Source: Bacteroidetes bacterium GWE2_42_24 (lineage in GTDB: Bacteria; Bacteroidota; Bacteroidia; Bacteroidales; TTA-H9). From it: a stretch of DNA of 64,000 nt. The position numbers and the translations under genes were made by a program. The stretch covers positions 85,053 through 149,052 of the forward strand of contig MEOA01000054.1 of the NCBI GenBank assembly GCA_001768515.1. The letters run 5' to 3'. Of the stretch, positions 16,898 through 25,588 are shown in pieces (positions within the stretch are counted from its first letter, which is position 1; every line of letters begins with the position of its first letter). The notes under the pieces are model-generated. The model was not told where the DNA came from. It was given only the letters and a program-made list of their open reading frames with translations, and made no database searches.

Positions 16898-18157
16898 ATG
16901 ATTATTCACAAAATGATAGAATTTAACCGGTTTACCCTCGACAATGGATTGCGCCTGCTGGTGCATACCGATACCACTACGCCAATGGTGGCTATTAATG
17001 TATTGTATGATGTGGGATCGAAAGATGAACATCCCGGGCATACAGGGTTTGCCCACCTCTTTGAACATCTCATGTTCGGCGGATCCCTTAACATTGAATC
17101 CTACGACCGGGAGCTGGAAAAAGTTGGTGGAGAAAACAATGCCTTTACAACAAGCGATTACACCAATTATTACCTCCAGATTCCGGCCAACAACGTTGAA
17201 ACCGGATTTCGGCTTGAGTCGGACAGAATGCTGTCACTTTCTTTTTCTGAAAAAAAGCTTGATGTGCAGCGAAATGTTGTCATGGAGGAGTTTAAGCAGA
17301 GTTACCTCAATAAACCATACGGCGACCTGTGGCTTGAGTTGAAACCGCTTGCATATACTCATCATCCATACCGCTGGCCCACCATAGGATCTGATATCAG
17401 TCATATTGCCAATGCAACCCTCGAAGAGGTGAAAGCATTTTTTAATAAATATTATCATCCGGCAAATGCTATCCTGTCTGTGGCCGGCAACATCACGCCC
17501 GAAAGGGCACTGCATCTTACCCGCAAGTGGTTTGGAGACATACCCGCCGGTGCTGCCAATGAACGAAAATTGCCGGCTGAACCGCCGCAACAGGCTCTTC
17601 GTACCATGACCATCTTCCGTGACGTCCCCTATGATGTCGCTCTGCTGGCTTGGAAGATGCCCCAAAGAGCCGATAAGGATTATCTGGTATGTGAGTTGCT
17701 GGCTGAGTTGCTTGCCGGTGGTGAATCGTCACTTTTAATATCCAAATTAGTAAATGATACTGAACTTCTTACCGAAGTTGAATGTTTCCTCTCAGAGGAA
17801 ATTGACCACGGTTTGTTTTGCCTTTTCGCAAAGCCCCGGCTCGCCGATGTGATCTATCCATGTGTTGATACCGTCAATGAAACATTGATGGGAATACTCA
17901 CTTTTGGGATTAATAGTTCTGAACTCGAGAAAGTTAAAAACAAAGCCTTAACAGCCATTGCACTGGGGCAGATGAGTATCCACAATAAGGCTATGACATT
18001 GGCATTTGGAGAACTACTGGGTGATGCCAACCGTATCAACATTGAGCCGCAGCGCTATCAGGAGATCACCATGGAGGACCTGTTGCGTGTAGGGGAAATG
18101 GTGTTTCAAAAGCAAAATTGTTCGATTCTTTATTATAGAAGTAAAAATATTGCTTAA
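16898..18157 (+). CDS. M16 family zinc metallopeptidase
   Basis: A 419-residue pitrilysin-type peptidase with the inverted zinc motif HxxEH in FAHLFEHLMFGG. The third ligand region follows about 75 residues later (MEEFKQ). Other family matches are the substrate-loop ENNAFTTSDYTNYY and the YHPANAILSVAGNI segment, which begins the second half of the domain. There is no signal peptide, so it may be cytosolic or use an undetected route. It is a single subunit rather than a fused double-length form, and a second M16 half is not adjacent. ATG codons at 16898 and 16913 are both possible starts. Confidence 0.9.
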   Translation: MIIHKMIEFNRFTLDNGLRLLVHTDTTTPMVAINVLYDVGSKDEHPGHTGFAHLFEHLMFGGSLNIESYDRELEKVGGENNAFTTSDYTNYYLQIPANNVETGFRLESDRMLSLSFSEKKLDVQRNVVMEEFKQSYLNKPYGDLWLELKPLAYTHHPYRWPTIGSDISHIANATLEEVKAFFNKYYHPANAILSVAGNITPERALHLTRKWFGDIPAGAANERKLPAEPPQQALRTMTIFRDVPYDVALLAWKMPQRADKDYLVCELLAELLAGGESSLLISKLVNDTELLTEVECFLSEEIDHGLFCLFAKPRLADVIYPCVDTVNETLMGILTFGINSSELEKVKNKALTAIALGQMSIHNKAMTLAFGELLGDANRINIEPQRYQEITMEDLLRVGEMVFQKQNCSILYYRSKNIA

Positions 18158-18211
18158 TGGCAGCCAACCTTTTTATTTCAATGTATGTCTGATCCAACGT
18201 AACCACGATTC

Positions 18212-18760
18212 ATGATTCATGATTCCGAAATAGTCAAGGGCTGTCTGAAGGGAAGCCTTAAAATGCAGAAAGAGCTGTATGATAGGTTTGCTCCAAAGAT
18301 GCTGGGCGTTTGTTTACGTTATGCCCGCGACAAAGAGGAAGCTGAGGATATATTACAAGAAGGTTTTATTAAAGTCTTTTTGAAATTAACTGAGTTTCGT
18401 GGGGATGGTTCTTTTGAAGGCTGGATCAGACGCATCATGGTGAACACTGCTATCAATTATTATATGCGCTTTCGAAAACACCTCTATCAACTGGACATTA
18501 AAGAGATTGAGGAGGTGACTGAAGATCAGCAGGTCGTATTTGATCAGTTACATGTGAAAGATTTACTCTCTCTCGTACAGAATTTACCTGTTGGTTACCG
18601 GACTGTGTTTAACCTCTATGAAATAGAAGGTTATCAACATAAAGAAATTGCGGAAATGATGGATATATCGGTTAGTACTTCTAAAACCCAATTACTTCAT
18701 GCGCGACGCCTTCTTCAGAAACGCCTCGGTTCGTATAGCCGAGAAATAGTGAAAAATTGA
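18212..18760 (+). CDS. ECF-type RNA polymerase sigma factor
   Basis: A 182-residue group IV sigma factor. Region 2 is visible from about residues 20 to 90 (FAPKMLGVCLRYARDKEEAEDILQE, then FRGDGSFEGWIRRIMVNTAINYY). Region 4 is in the last 60 residues, with LPVGYRTVFNLYEIEGYQHKE and a helix-turn-helix ending SVSTSKTQLLHARRLL. No region 3 separates them. The next gene, 15 bases downstream, has the layout of a membrane anti-sigma-like protein, so the pair may form a sigma/anti-sigma unit. Confidence 0.93.
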   Translation: MIHDSEIVKGCLKGSLKMQKELYDRFAPKMLGVCLRYARDKEEAEDILQEGFIKVFLKLTEFRGDGSFEGWIRRIMVNTAINYYMRFRKHLYQLDIKEIEEVTEDQQVVFDQLHVKDLLSLVQNLPVGYRTVFNLYEIEGYQHKEIAEMMDISVSTSKTQLLHARRLLQKRLGSYSREIVKN

Positions 18761-18775
18761 ATTATTTACCAATAA

Positions 18776-19849
18776 ATGGAAAAAGATTACCAACAATTTG
18801 GAGATGTATTCAGGGATGCTTTCCATGACTTTGAGGAACTGCCCAGTCATTCTGTTTGGAAAGGGTTGAGCCGCAAGTTGTTACTGCGTCGTTTGTTGAA
18901 GATCAGCTATACTTATATAGCTCCTGCTATATTTCTGGGTGTGGTGGCTATTTGGCTCTTTGGATTTGATCCTTTTGATAGTAAAATTGTCACCAATGAT
19001 TCTGGCAAACCTGCCCTCGTTCAGAAAACTACCTCTACTGACCCTGTCTTAGCTAAAACAGTTGAAACTGTTAAAACAACACGTCCCATAATGGATAGTG
19101 TTGAACATCCGGAGCATGCTATACCAGCTAAAGTACAGAAGAATATACCCATTCCATCCGGCTCCATCAGCAAGGAAGTCTCTAAGACCGAAGTGAATGG
19201 TCCGGTTTCTTCCCGGGTTTCCAAACCAACAATACCAGATAATGGTGTTCATCAGGAGGTTACGAAGCCCCTGCAAAAAGAACCCGTTGTCAGGAAGGAT
19301 CCGGTCAGGGTAATAACCAGCAAATCTGAAGAGGAAGCTATACCCGTCGTTGTTGTTGACCCTGTCGAAAACAAAATCATCGAGTCCGCCTATTCAATTT
19401 GTTCCGGTGAAGAAGTATCTCTTACTGCACCTGAAGGCTGGCGCTATGAATGGAATACTGGTGATTATGCCCGGAATATCTCGGTGAAACCTACCGAAAC
19501 ATCGACCTATCAAGTTGATGTTGAAGATCGCGATGGGGGGAAAACAACCGCCCGGTTTACTGTCAATGTGCTCGAATGCTCCATCTATATTCCAAGAGCT
19601 TTTTCGCCTAATGACGATGGTTCTAACGACCTTCTGCTGGTCAGAGGCGATGGAATCAACCAGTTCGAGATGAAAGTGTACAGTAAATGGGGAGAACTGA
19701 TGTTCGAAACCCGCGACATAAGTCAGGGTTGGGATGGCCGATTTAGAGGTAACAGGGCTCCTTTGGATGCCTATATCTATCAGATAAGGTTTACCGATGA
19801 GTCCGGAAGATGGCATAATGCTCAGGGTACTGTTACCCTTGTTCCTTAA
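18776..19849 (+). CDS. Single-pass membrane protein with C-terminal T9SS type B / gliding-motility (CHU_C-like) domain
   Basis: A 357-residue protein paired with the sigma gene. Residues 1-43 are cytoplasmic-looking and include FRDAFHDFEELPSHSVWKGL, a pattern common at the N-terminus of Bacteroidota anti-sigma-like proteins. A membrane helix follows (about 44-65, YIAPAIFLGVVAIWLFGF). A low-complexity Thr/Lys/Pro/Val linker covers about 70-205, then a small Ig-like domain (SICSGEEVSLTAP, about 207-265). The C-terminal domain is the gliding-motility/T9SS type B type: YIPRAFSPNDDGSNDLL, FEMKVYSKWGE and GWDGRFRGNRAP. There is no cleavable signal peptide, so classical T9SS export seems unlikely. 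Its role as an anti-sigma factor or envelope sensor is inference. Confidence 0.8.
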   Translation: MEKDYQQFGDVFRDAFHDFEELPSHSVWKGLSRKLLLRRLLKISYTYIAPAIFLGVVAIWLFGFDPFDSKIVTNDSGKPALVQKTTSTDPVLAKTVETVKTTRPIMDSVEHPEHAIPAKVQKNIPIPSGSISKEVSKTEVNGPVSSRVSKPTIPDNGVHQEVTKPLQKEPVVRKDPVRVITSKSEEEAIPVVVVDPVENKIIESAYSICSGEEVSLTAPEGWRYEWNTGDYARNISVKPTETSTYQVDVEDRDGGKTTARFTVNVLECSIYIPRAFSPNDDGSNDLLLVRGDGINQFEMKVYSKWGELMFETRDISQGWDGRFRGNRAPLDAYIYQIRFTDESGRWHNAQGTVTLVP

Positions 19850-19899
19850 TTAAGACCCTTTTACGTTTTATTATAATTCCCGCTAACCGTAAAAATTCC

Positions 19900-19934
19900 A
19901 CCTGAAACATCGTCGGGACGACGAAGTTTCAGGT
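19900..19934 (+). terminator. Hairpin after the sigma/membrane protein pair
   Basis: A 9-bp stem (ACCTGAAAC with GTTTCAGGT) with an inner GC-rich extension lies about 50 bases past the stop. The following run of T is short and interrupted, so termination strength is uncertain. Confidence 0.6.
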
Positions 19935-21208
19935 TTATTTATGTGATATCGCATTTTCATTCACATTAACAAACCGTGTTTTCTCCAATTTTTGTTAATC
20001 ACTCAGAGAATAAATCACATACTTCTGTGGAATACTACTTTGTATAAACCCATATCCATCATTAGGTAATCGTTTATGAACAGCATAAAGCCATATCCGT
20101 CTATAGGAGAAGGTTGGCTATCCATACCATGTCAGACATAGATTATATATGCTTCGCGCCAAACTTTGGCCAGACTTCTTATCAATCCGAAAAAAGTATT
20201 CTCAGGCAACCCGAAATATAAAGACCATATTAAAGTGGCTGTGTCACATTAGAAGGCGGAGCCCATATGGCACCATTTTGTCTCCTCAACCGTAGATGGA
20301 CCGTAGATGGACCGTAGATGAAGCGTAGGTGAAGCGTATGGTTTCGGTCAGTCTTCGCATCATACCCGCTTGGTTTCCGATTTAAATCCGTGTGATACTT
20401 TTCTTTCATAAGGCGAAAATTATGCCAAAGCAGCTTAATCCTTCTGCCTGATGAAAAAATGAGAGATTTTTATTTGTGTTGATGAAGCGTCAGGTAAAGG
20501 CAAACCTCCCTGATAGCGATCGGAAGCTAAAGTGAAAAAGAATTGGAGATTTCAGAATCTGGAGAGTCAACGCCAATAGTTAATGCCAAAGTAGTAATGA
20601 TAGTCTCTTTTTAGAAAATCCACTTACCAAGGTTCCATGGCGAACATACTCATAACTTACTGAATTATAGTTAAAAGATATTTAAGAGCCTTTGACCCCT
20701 CTTTGGAATATCATTTACTTATCAATGATTTGATTATCAGTGTTATTAAATTCAATATATGGTTAGTTAGATTTTATTGTACGGATTATTGTTTAATAAT
20801 TTGTAAAAAGGACCATCCGCCCGATTACATTGCATCTCAGTAAGAGGCTTTTATTCTAAGCAAAGAATGAGAATCTTGGGGAATTTAAAGCGCTTGGCTT
20901 TTAACGTATAGCGTAAAGTTGTAGTTGTATTGTGTAGGAATATGAAGTTAGAGAGATGCATTTAACAAAATCTGAAACTTTCAGAGAGTAACCTTCACGG
21001 AACAGCCTGATGGGTATCGAAGGAAAGGGGAGGGGATGGCATTATAGTTGCCGGACTAATCCCTTCTAAGGCTACGAATGGTTCGGAAAAACATCACCAA
21101 GCTGTATAGATGTCTCCTTAAATGGTTATCGCCCCCCTTTTATTTTGTTTTTATGGCTTGTAATGGGAGAGGCGAAAATTGAAAAGAAGGTGAACTGAGC
21201 CGGATGGT
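19935..21208. other. Long convergent intergenic gap without genes
   Basis: About 1.27 kb between the plus-strand sigma/membrane pair and the minus-strand holA. No reading frame with protein-like character is seen on either strand. It holds the 11-bp tandem array at 20287-20341 and an imperfect direct repeat of about 26 bases (20044-20069 and 20084-20109, both containing CCATATCC). No tRNA, transposase remnant or recognisable ncRNA was found by eye. Confidence 0.6.
20287..20341. repeat. 11-bp tandem repeat, five units (array A)
   Basis: Five consecutive 11-base units: CAACCGTAGAT, GGACCGTAGAT twice, then the more diverged GAAGCGTAGGT and GAAGCGTATGG. The shared core is CGTAGAT. The 11-base period is close to one helical turn. 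The array is directly followed by TTTCGGTCAGTCT (20342-20354). A closely related array with a near-identical trailing motif is at 47975-48051. All frames carry stops, so it is not coding. Confidence 0.85.
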
Positions 21209-22213
21209 TTATGCCGGGTTGAGTATTCTGATGATTAGTTCTTTCATTAGTTCGCCCTGTTCTGTTGACGTATTGTCGACACCTTTACTTCTGAGGTCGT
21301 ATTGTTTCAGAAGATTGATAATTTGTTTCACTTGTGGTAGCGGGTAGTTTCTGGCTGCAGAAGTATACTCCTGAACGAAGAATGGGTTTACCTCCAGCAC
21401 TGAGGCGATCGTCTTGGTGTCTTTACCCTGGAGTGCATGTGCTTTAATGATTTTTAGAAAATAATTGGTAAGGGCACCGGTAAGCAAAACCATTGGGTGA
21501 TCGTTTGGGTTGTCAGCAAAGTATAAAATGATCTGGATGGCTTTTGCCCGATTGCGCTGTCCAAGGGCTTTGGTAAGTTCGAAAACATTAAAATCTTTGC
21601 TGATTCCTATGTTTTGTTCCACAAGCGCTTCGGTAATTTTGCCACCCACCGGCAGGTTAACCAGCAATTTTTGGGTTTCGTTGTCGACCTTTGACAGGTT
21701 AGTGCCGATGTTATCGGCCATCATCATTACGGCCTTCGGAGTTATTGAATAGCCTTTCAGTTCGATGTGTTGCCTGATCCAATCCGGCAATTGATTATCG
21801 TATAATTGTTTGGCTTCAAACAATACTCCGGTTTTTTTGATGGCACCAGCCAGCGCTTTTCGTCCGTCGACTTTCTTATGTTTGTGGCATAATACGAGGA
21901 TGGTGGTTGGAGTCGGTTTCTGGCAATAAGCAGTCAGGTCTTCAATTCTTTTCAGATCCTGTGCTTCCTTAACAATGATTACCATGTGGTTGGCCATCAT
22001 TGGGTAACGTCGGGCCGTGTCGATAATCTGTTGAACCGAGCTATCGCGACCATAGAATACCATTTGATTGAACTCCTTTTCGTTCTCATCGAGAACATTG
22101 TCTTCAATGAAATCGGAAATCTGGTCGATGTACCATGGTTCTTCACCCTGCAGAAGGAAAACCGGATGATAAATCCTATTGTGAAGATTGGACAGAATCT
22201 GCTCAAAGGTCAT
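21209..22213 (-). CDS. holA: DNA polymerase III, delta subunit
   Basis: The clamp-loader subunit that opens the beta sliding clamp. The 334-residue protein begins with the typical PVFLLQGEEPWYIDQISDFI, continues with EKEFNQMVFYGRD, YPMMANHMVIIVKEAQ and LVLCHKHKKVDGRKAL, and ends in the helical C-terminal domain (LRSKGVDNTSTEQGELMKELIIRIL). Length and layout match HolA. amn lies 11 bases upstream on the same strand. In this phylum the region often sits next to an HsdR-N domain gene, as here. Confidence 0.93.
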   Translation of the reverse strand: MTFEQILSNLHNRIYHPVFLLQGEEPWYIDQISDFIEDNVLDENEKEFNQMVFYGRDSSVQQIIDTARRYPMMANHMVIIVKEAQDLKRIEDLTAYCQKPTPTTILVLCHKHKKVDGRKALAGAIKKTGVLFEAKQLYDNQLPDWIRQHIELKGYSITPKAVMMMADNIGTNLSKVDNETQKLLVNLPVGGKITEALVEQNIGISKDFNVFELTKALGQRNRAKAIQIILYFADNPNDHPMVLLTGALTNYFLKIIKAHALQGKDTKTIASVLEVNPFFVQEYTSAARNYPLPQVKQIINLLKQYDLRSKGVDNTSTEQGELMKELIIRILNPA

Positions 22214-22224
22214 AGATGAATTGA

Positions 22225-23004
22225 TTATTCGTTGTCGAACCTGAGATGACGAACAGTGTGTCCGTTGTTAATGAGTTGATTAAGTGAGTCGATGCCGATC
22301 CTGAGGTGTCGGTCAACATGGCTTTTATTGACTTGCTGGTCACTTTCTTCAGTTTTAACGCCATCAGGAATCATTGGCTGGTCGGATACAAGCAACAGGG
22401 CGCCAGTCGGAATATGGTTGGCAAACCCAACGATAAAAAGTGTGGCTGTTTCCATGTCGATGGCCATCGAACGGGTCGTTCTGAGGTATTCTTTGAAGTG
22501 CTCGTCATATTCCCATACACGGCGGTTGGTGGTGTATATAGTACCAGTCCAGTAATCAGAATCATGATCACGGATTGTAGTTGAAACTGCTTTTTGCAAA
22601 GCAAAGGCAGGCAAGGCCGGAATTTCGTTTGGGAAATAGTCATTAGAAGTACCATCGCCTCTGATGGCAGCTATTGGCAGAATAAGATCGCCAATTTTGT
22701 TTTTCCGTTTCAGACCGCCACATTTCCCTAAAAAAAGAACAGCTTTGGGTGCAATTGCACTGAGCAAATCCATCACCGTGGCAGCATTGGCACTCCCCAT
22801 TCCAAAGTTGATAATTGTGATGTTGCCTGCTGTGGCTGAAGGCATACTGCGGCCATAGCCCTCAATTTCAACCTTATGCCATTCAGCAAATAAATCAACA
22901 TAATGCTGAAAGTTGGTCAGAAGGATATATTGACCAAACTCGGTAAGTGGCTTTCCCGTGTATCTTGGAAGCCAGTTGTTTACAATTTCTTCTTTGGTTT
23001 TCAT
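22225..23004 (-). CDS. amn: AMP nucleosidase
   Basis: Splits AMP to adenine and ribose 5-phosphate. The 259-residue short form has the nucleoside phosphorylase-type fold. It contains IINFGMGSANAATVMDLLSA, VLFLGKCGGLKRKNKIGDLI (phosphate/ribose region), and the catalytic SMAIDMETATLFIVGF. The C-terminus VNKSHVDRHLRIGIDSL is characteristic of this version, which lacks the extra N-terminal domain of E. coli Amn. A -7 box lies 77 bases upstream of its ATG. Confidence 0.9.
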   Translation of the reverse strand: MKTKEEIVNNWLPRYTGKPLTEFGQYILLTNFQHYVDLFAEWHKVEIEGYGRSMPSATAGNITIINFGMGSANAATVMDLLSAIAPKAVLFLGKCGGLKRKNKIGDLILPIAAIRGDGTSNDYFPNEIPALPAFALQKAVSTTIRDHDSDYWTGTIYTTNRRVWEYDEHFKEYLRTTRSMAIDMETATLFIVGFANHIPTGALLLVSDQPMIPDGVKTEESDQQVNKSHVDRHLRIGIDSLNQLINNGHTVRHLRFDNE

Positions 23005-23080
23005 GGCTAAAACATTCTATGACACTTAGTCCTTCGGGTCATTGACCAGCCGGTAAAAAACAGGATCACCTTTAGCGGAA

Positions 23081-23121
23081 CAAATTTAACCGAAAAAACA
23101 ACACCATTCTGATTACCTTTG
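23081..23121. promoter_or_regulatory. Back-to-back -7 boxes between amn and the HsdR-N gene
   Basis: Reading left, 23081-23088 is TAAATTTG on the minus strand, for amn. Reading right, 23114-23121 is TACCTTTG on the plus strand, for the HsdR-N gene. Both match TAnnTTTG exactly. The plus-strand box ends 17 bases before the ATG at 23138 and so argues against the TTG at 23126. Neither has a clear -33 element. Confidence 0.45.
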
Positions 23122-23137
23122 CGCCTTGGTTTTAGAA

Positions 23138-23596
23138 ATGATGATTCCACTCAATTTTCCGCCCGCCAACCTTGTCATCTCAACAACTGATCAATCGGTT
23201 ATGGTTTTTGACCGTATTCGGCGAAGGCATGTAGCTCTTACTCCTGAAGAATGGGTTAGGCAGCATTTAATTCATTATCTGGTTGAGCATCGTGGATACC
23301 GGCCTTCATTAATAAGCGTAGAGGCAAAGCTGAAATTGAACAGGATGACCCGAAGGGCTGATGTTGTTTGCTGGGTTGATCCTAATTCGAAACCATGGCT
23401 AGTTGCTGAGTGTAAGGCTCCTGAGGTTGATCTGTCGCAAATGGTTCTTGATCAGGCCTTGCGCTATAATATGGTGCTCAATGCAAAGTATGTATTGATT
23501 ACCAATGGGCTGATTCATGTTTGCTATGAAATGCCGGGAAGTGGAACAACTGCAAAGATGATTGGTGTAATTCCTGATGCTCCCTCTTTCATCTGA
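23138..23596 (+). CDS. HsdR N-terminal-domain nuclease-like protein
   Basis: A 152-residue protein corresponding to the N-terminal domain of type I restriction R subunits (HSDR_N_2). The PD-(D/E)xK nuclease motif is visible as RRADVVCW (Asp) and LVAECKAP (Glu-x-Lys), preceded by YLVEHRGYRPSLISVEAKLK. No helicase or translocase domain follows, and no hsdM/hsdS gene is near, so it is not a restriction system. It is a free-standing protein that I recall being conserved beside holA in Bacteroidota, probably with a housekeeping nucleic-acid role. ATG at 23138 or 23141; an upstream TTG at 23126 is less likely given the promoter box. Confidence 0.8.
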   Translation: MMIPLNFPPANLVISTTDQSVMVFDRIRRRHVALTPEEWVRQHLIHYLVEHRGYRPSLISVEAKLKLNRMTRRADVVCWVDPNSKPWLVAECKAPEVDLSQMVLDQALRYNMVLNAKYVLITNGLIHVCYEMPGSGTTAKMIGVIPDAPSFI

Positions 23597-23632
23597 CAGT
23601 CCTATACATCGTATTATACCACATTGAATTTT

Positions 23633-24862
23633 ATGTTTAAAAAGATTACTTTCTTTCTGTTTGTTCTATTTTCCCTTTTTGGAACCAGAGTAACCTCCCA
23701 GAGTTTTGACCTAAGTAGTGTGAAGATTGCGTTTCATGGTTTTGTCCGGGGTGACGCGGCTTTTGACAGCCGACTAAACGTGGAAGCCCGTGAAGGTTTT
23801 GTTATATTGTATCCTTTAAAGCCTGATTTGGATGCCAATGGTGCCGATATCAATGCAGTTCCTAATTTTAACCAATGGGGGATGACATCGCGCGTCAATC
23901 TAACGGCCACGGGGCCCGATATTCTGGGAGCTAAGGTAAAAGGATTTGTTGAAGGTGATTTTACCGGCCCATCTAATCCCGAGAACAATGCTTTCAGGTT
24001 GCGGCATGGTTATATAGAAATGAAATGGGTTAAGGCATCGATACTAGTGGGGCAGTATTGGTCTCCATTAGATGTACCCGAGATGTTGCCGAGGGTTCTT
24101 GCGCTGAACACAGGAGCTCCTTTTCGGTCGTTTACCCGCAGCCCAATGATCAAGGTAGCCTATACTCCGGGTAAGTTTGATATAATCGCGGTTGCTTATG
24201 CACAAAGAGATTATGTTTCTCCTGGTCCAAGTGGTGGGTCTGTTTCTTATCTTCGGAATGCTCTGGTTCCCAATCTGCATCTAATGATTCAGTATCATGG
24301 CCAATCTCTTTTTGCCGGTGCCGGTGTTGATTACAAACAATTACGCCCGAGGCTGGTAACCGACAGCCTGTTTAAAGCTGATGAACTGGTAAGGTCTGTC
24401 TCACTCCATGTATTTGGTAAGTATACCGATAGGTCCTTTCAGATTAAGACGCAGGTTATCCTCGGCCAGAATCTGAGCGATCATCTGATGACAGGTGGTT
24501 ATGCTGTTGAAAAGGCCGATTCGTTGGATAACCGGACTTATGTGAATTTGAATAATCTATCGTTATGGGCTGATCTGACATATGATTACAGATCGGTAAG
24601 ACTTGGATTGTATGGTGGATATGTTAAAAACCTGGGGACAGGCAGAGATGCCAAAGGTCCCTTTTATGGGCGTGGTGATGACATTGATTATATCTATCGA
24701 GTAGCTCCCCGTATCGATGTGAATATTTTGCCCTTACAGTTTACTTTTGAAGTCGAGTATACGGTTGCTGCTTATGGGATTAGTGATAATCGTTTTAATG
24801 TTTCTCAGACTGATGAAATCAGCAATATTCGGTTGCAGGCTGCCGTTATCTATATGTTCTAA
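23633..24862 (+). CDS. Outer-membrane porin
   Basis: A 409-residue beta-barrel protein. The signal peptide is MFKKITFFLFVLFSLFGTRVTSQ, and the mature protein begins SFDLSSVKIAFHGFVRGDAAFDSR. The remainder alternates polar and hydrophobic residues and ends in the aromatic LQAAVIYMF, a typical outer-membrane targeting C-terminus. Segments such as KGFVEGDFTG and FRLRHGYIEMKW followed by GQYWSPLD resemble DcaP-like porins that pass small organic acids; the substrate cannot be inferred. The ATG at 23633 is preferred to a TTG at 23624 because it starts the signal peptide. Confidence 0.82.
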   Translation: MFKKITFFLFVLFSLFGTRVTSQSFDLSSVKIAFHGFVRGDAAFDSRLNVEAREGFVILYPLKPDLDANGADINAVPNFNQWGMTSRVNLTATGPDILGAKVKGFVEGDFTGPSNPENNAFRLRHGYIEMKWVKASILVGQYWSPLDVPEMLPRVLALNTGAPFRSFTRSPMIKVAYTPGKFDIIAVAYAQRDYVSPGPSGGSVSYLRNALVPNLHLMIQYHGQSLFAGAGVDYKQLRPRLVTDSLFKADELVRSVSLHVFGKYTDRSFQIKTQVILGQNLSDHLMTGGYAVEKADSLDNRTYVNLNNLSLWADLTYDYRSVRLGLYGGYVKNLGTGRDAKGPFYGRGDDIDYIYRVAPRIDVNILPLQFTFEVEYTVAAYGISDNRFNVSQTDEISNIRLQAAVIYMF

Positions 24863-24927
24863 ATCATTGATTCGGGAAGTGAATGCTTTTTTGTTCATAA
24901 TTTCGTCGGGAATCGCCAAAAAAAAAT

Positions 24928-24935
24928 TAATTTTG
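24928..24935 (+). promoter_or_regulatory. -7 promoter box before the 24962 gene
   Basis: TAATTTTG is an exact TAnnTTTG match ending 27 bases before the ATG at 24962. No -33 element lies at the usual distance. Confidence 0.35.
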
Positions 24936-24961
24936 CACGTGATATAAACCAAGAAAAAATC

Positions 24962-25558
24962 ATGAAAACAGTTATTAAAATCGTTTTAGCCCTTATTATT
25001 GTAGGTCTTAGCTACCTGGTTTATGAAAGTATTATGACCCCCGTTCGCTTCGACCAGGCTAAAAACCTGAGGTATGATGCTGTTGTCCAGAAGTTGAAAG
25101 ATATTCGAGACATCGAGCGGTTTTTTCGTGCGGGAAATAAGCGTTACACTGCTAATTGGGATTCACTGGTAGCCTTCGCCAGGATTGGACAGATACCTGT
25201 AATCAAGATGGTAGCCGACCCCACTGATACCACCTTTTCGCGTTCCATTACTGATACCATCGGTTTTATTAGTGTGTATGATTCTCTTTTTGGCAAACGT
25301 CAGAATTTTAGAATTGAAGATATTTCAATAGTTCCGGGAAGCAACGGGCAGAAATTTGAAATCCATGCCGGCAAAATTGACAAAGGTGGCATGTTTGCTG
25401 ATGTATATGAAGTTCTTGCACATAACAATTCAATTCTCGCGGGTCTTGATGAACAATTGGTTCGAAATCTTAACAAGGTTCGCGAAGATATTGACAAATA
25501 TCCCGGATTGAAGATCGGTTCGATGGTGGAAGTGACTACCGACGGCAATTGGGAGTAA
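24962..25558 (+). CDS. Conserved membrane-anchored protein of unknown function
   Basis: A 198-residue protein with one N-terminal membrane segment (VIKIVLALIIVGLSYLVYESI, about residues 4-24) and a soluble remainder outside the cytoplasm. The soluble part has a charged helical region (NLRYDAVVQKLKDIRDIERFFRAG) followed by alternating strands. It looks like a conserved Bacteroidota family with no function that I know. It is the first gene of a plus-strand run with DUF3822 and rsmD and has its own -7 box. Confidence 0.7.
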   Translation: MKTVIKIVLALIIVGLSYLVYESIMTPVRFDQAKNLRYDAVVQKLKDIRDIERFFRAGNKRYTANWDSLVAFARIGQIPVIKMVADPTDTTFSRSITDTIGFISVYDSLFGKRQNFRIEDISIVPGSNGQKFEIHAGKIDKGGMFADVYEVLAHNNSILAGLDEQLVRNLNKVREDIDKYPGLKIGSMVEVTTDGNWE

Positions 25559-25588
25559 TATTCCCCAACATCACCAATCTAAGCTCAA

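Noticed and set aside
20287..20341. Array A as a CRISPR-like repeat
   Set aside because: The units are only 11 bases and directly adjacent with no spacers, and no cas gene is near. The same applies to array B.
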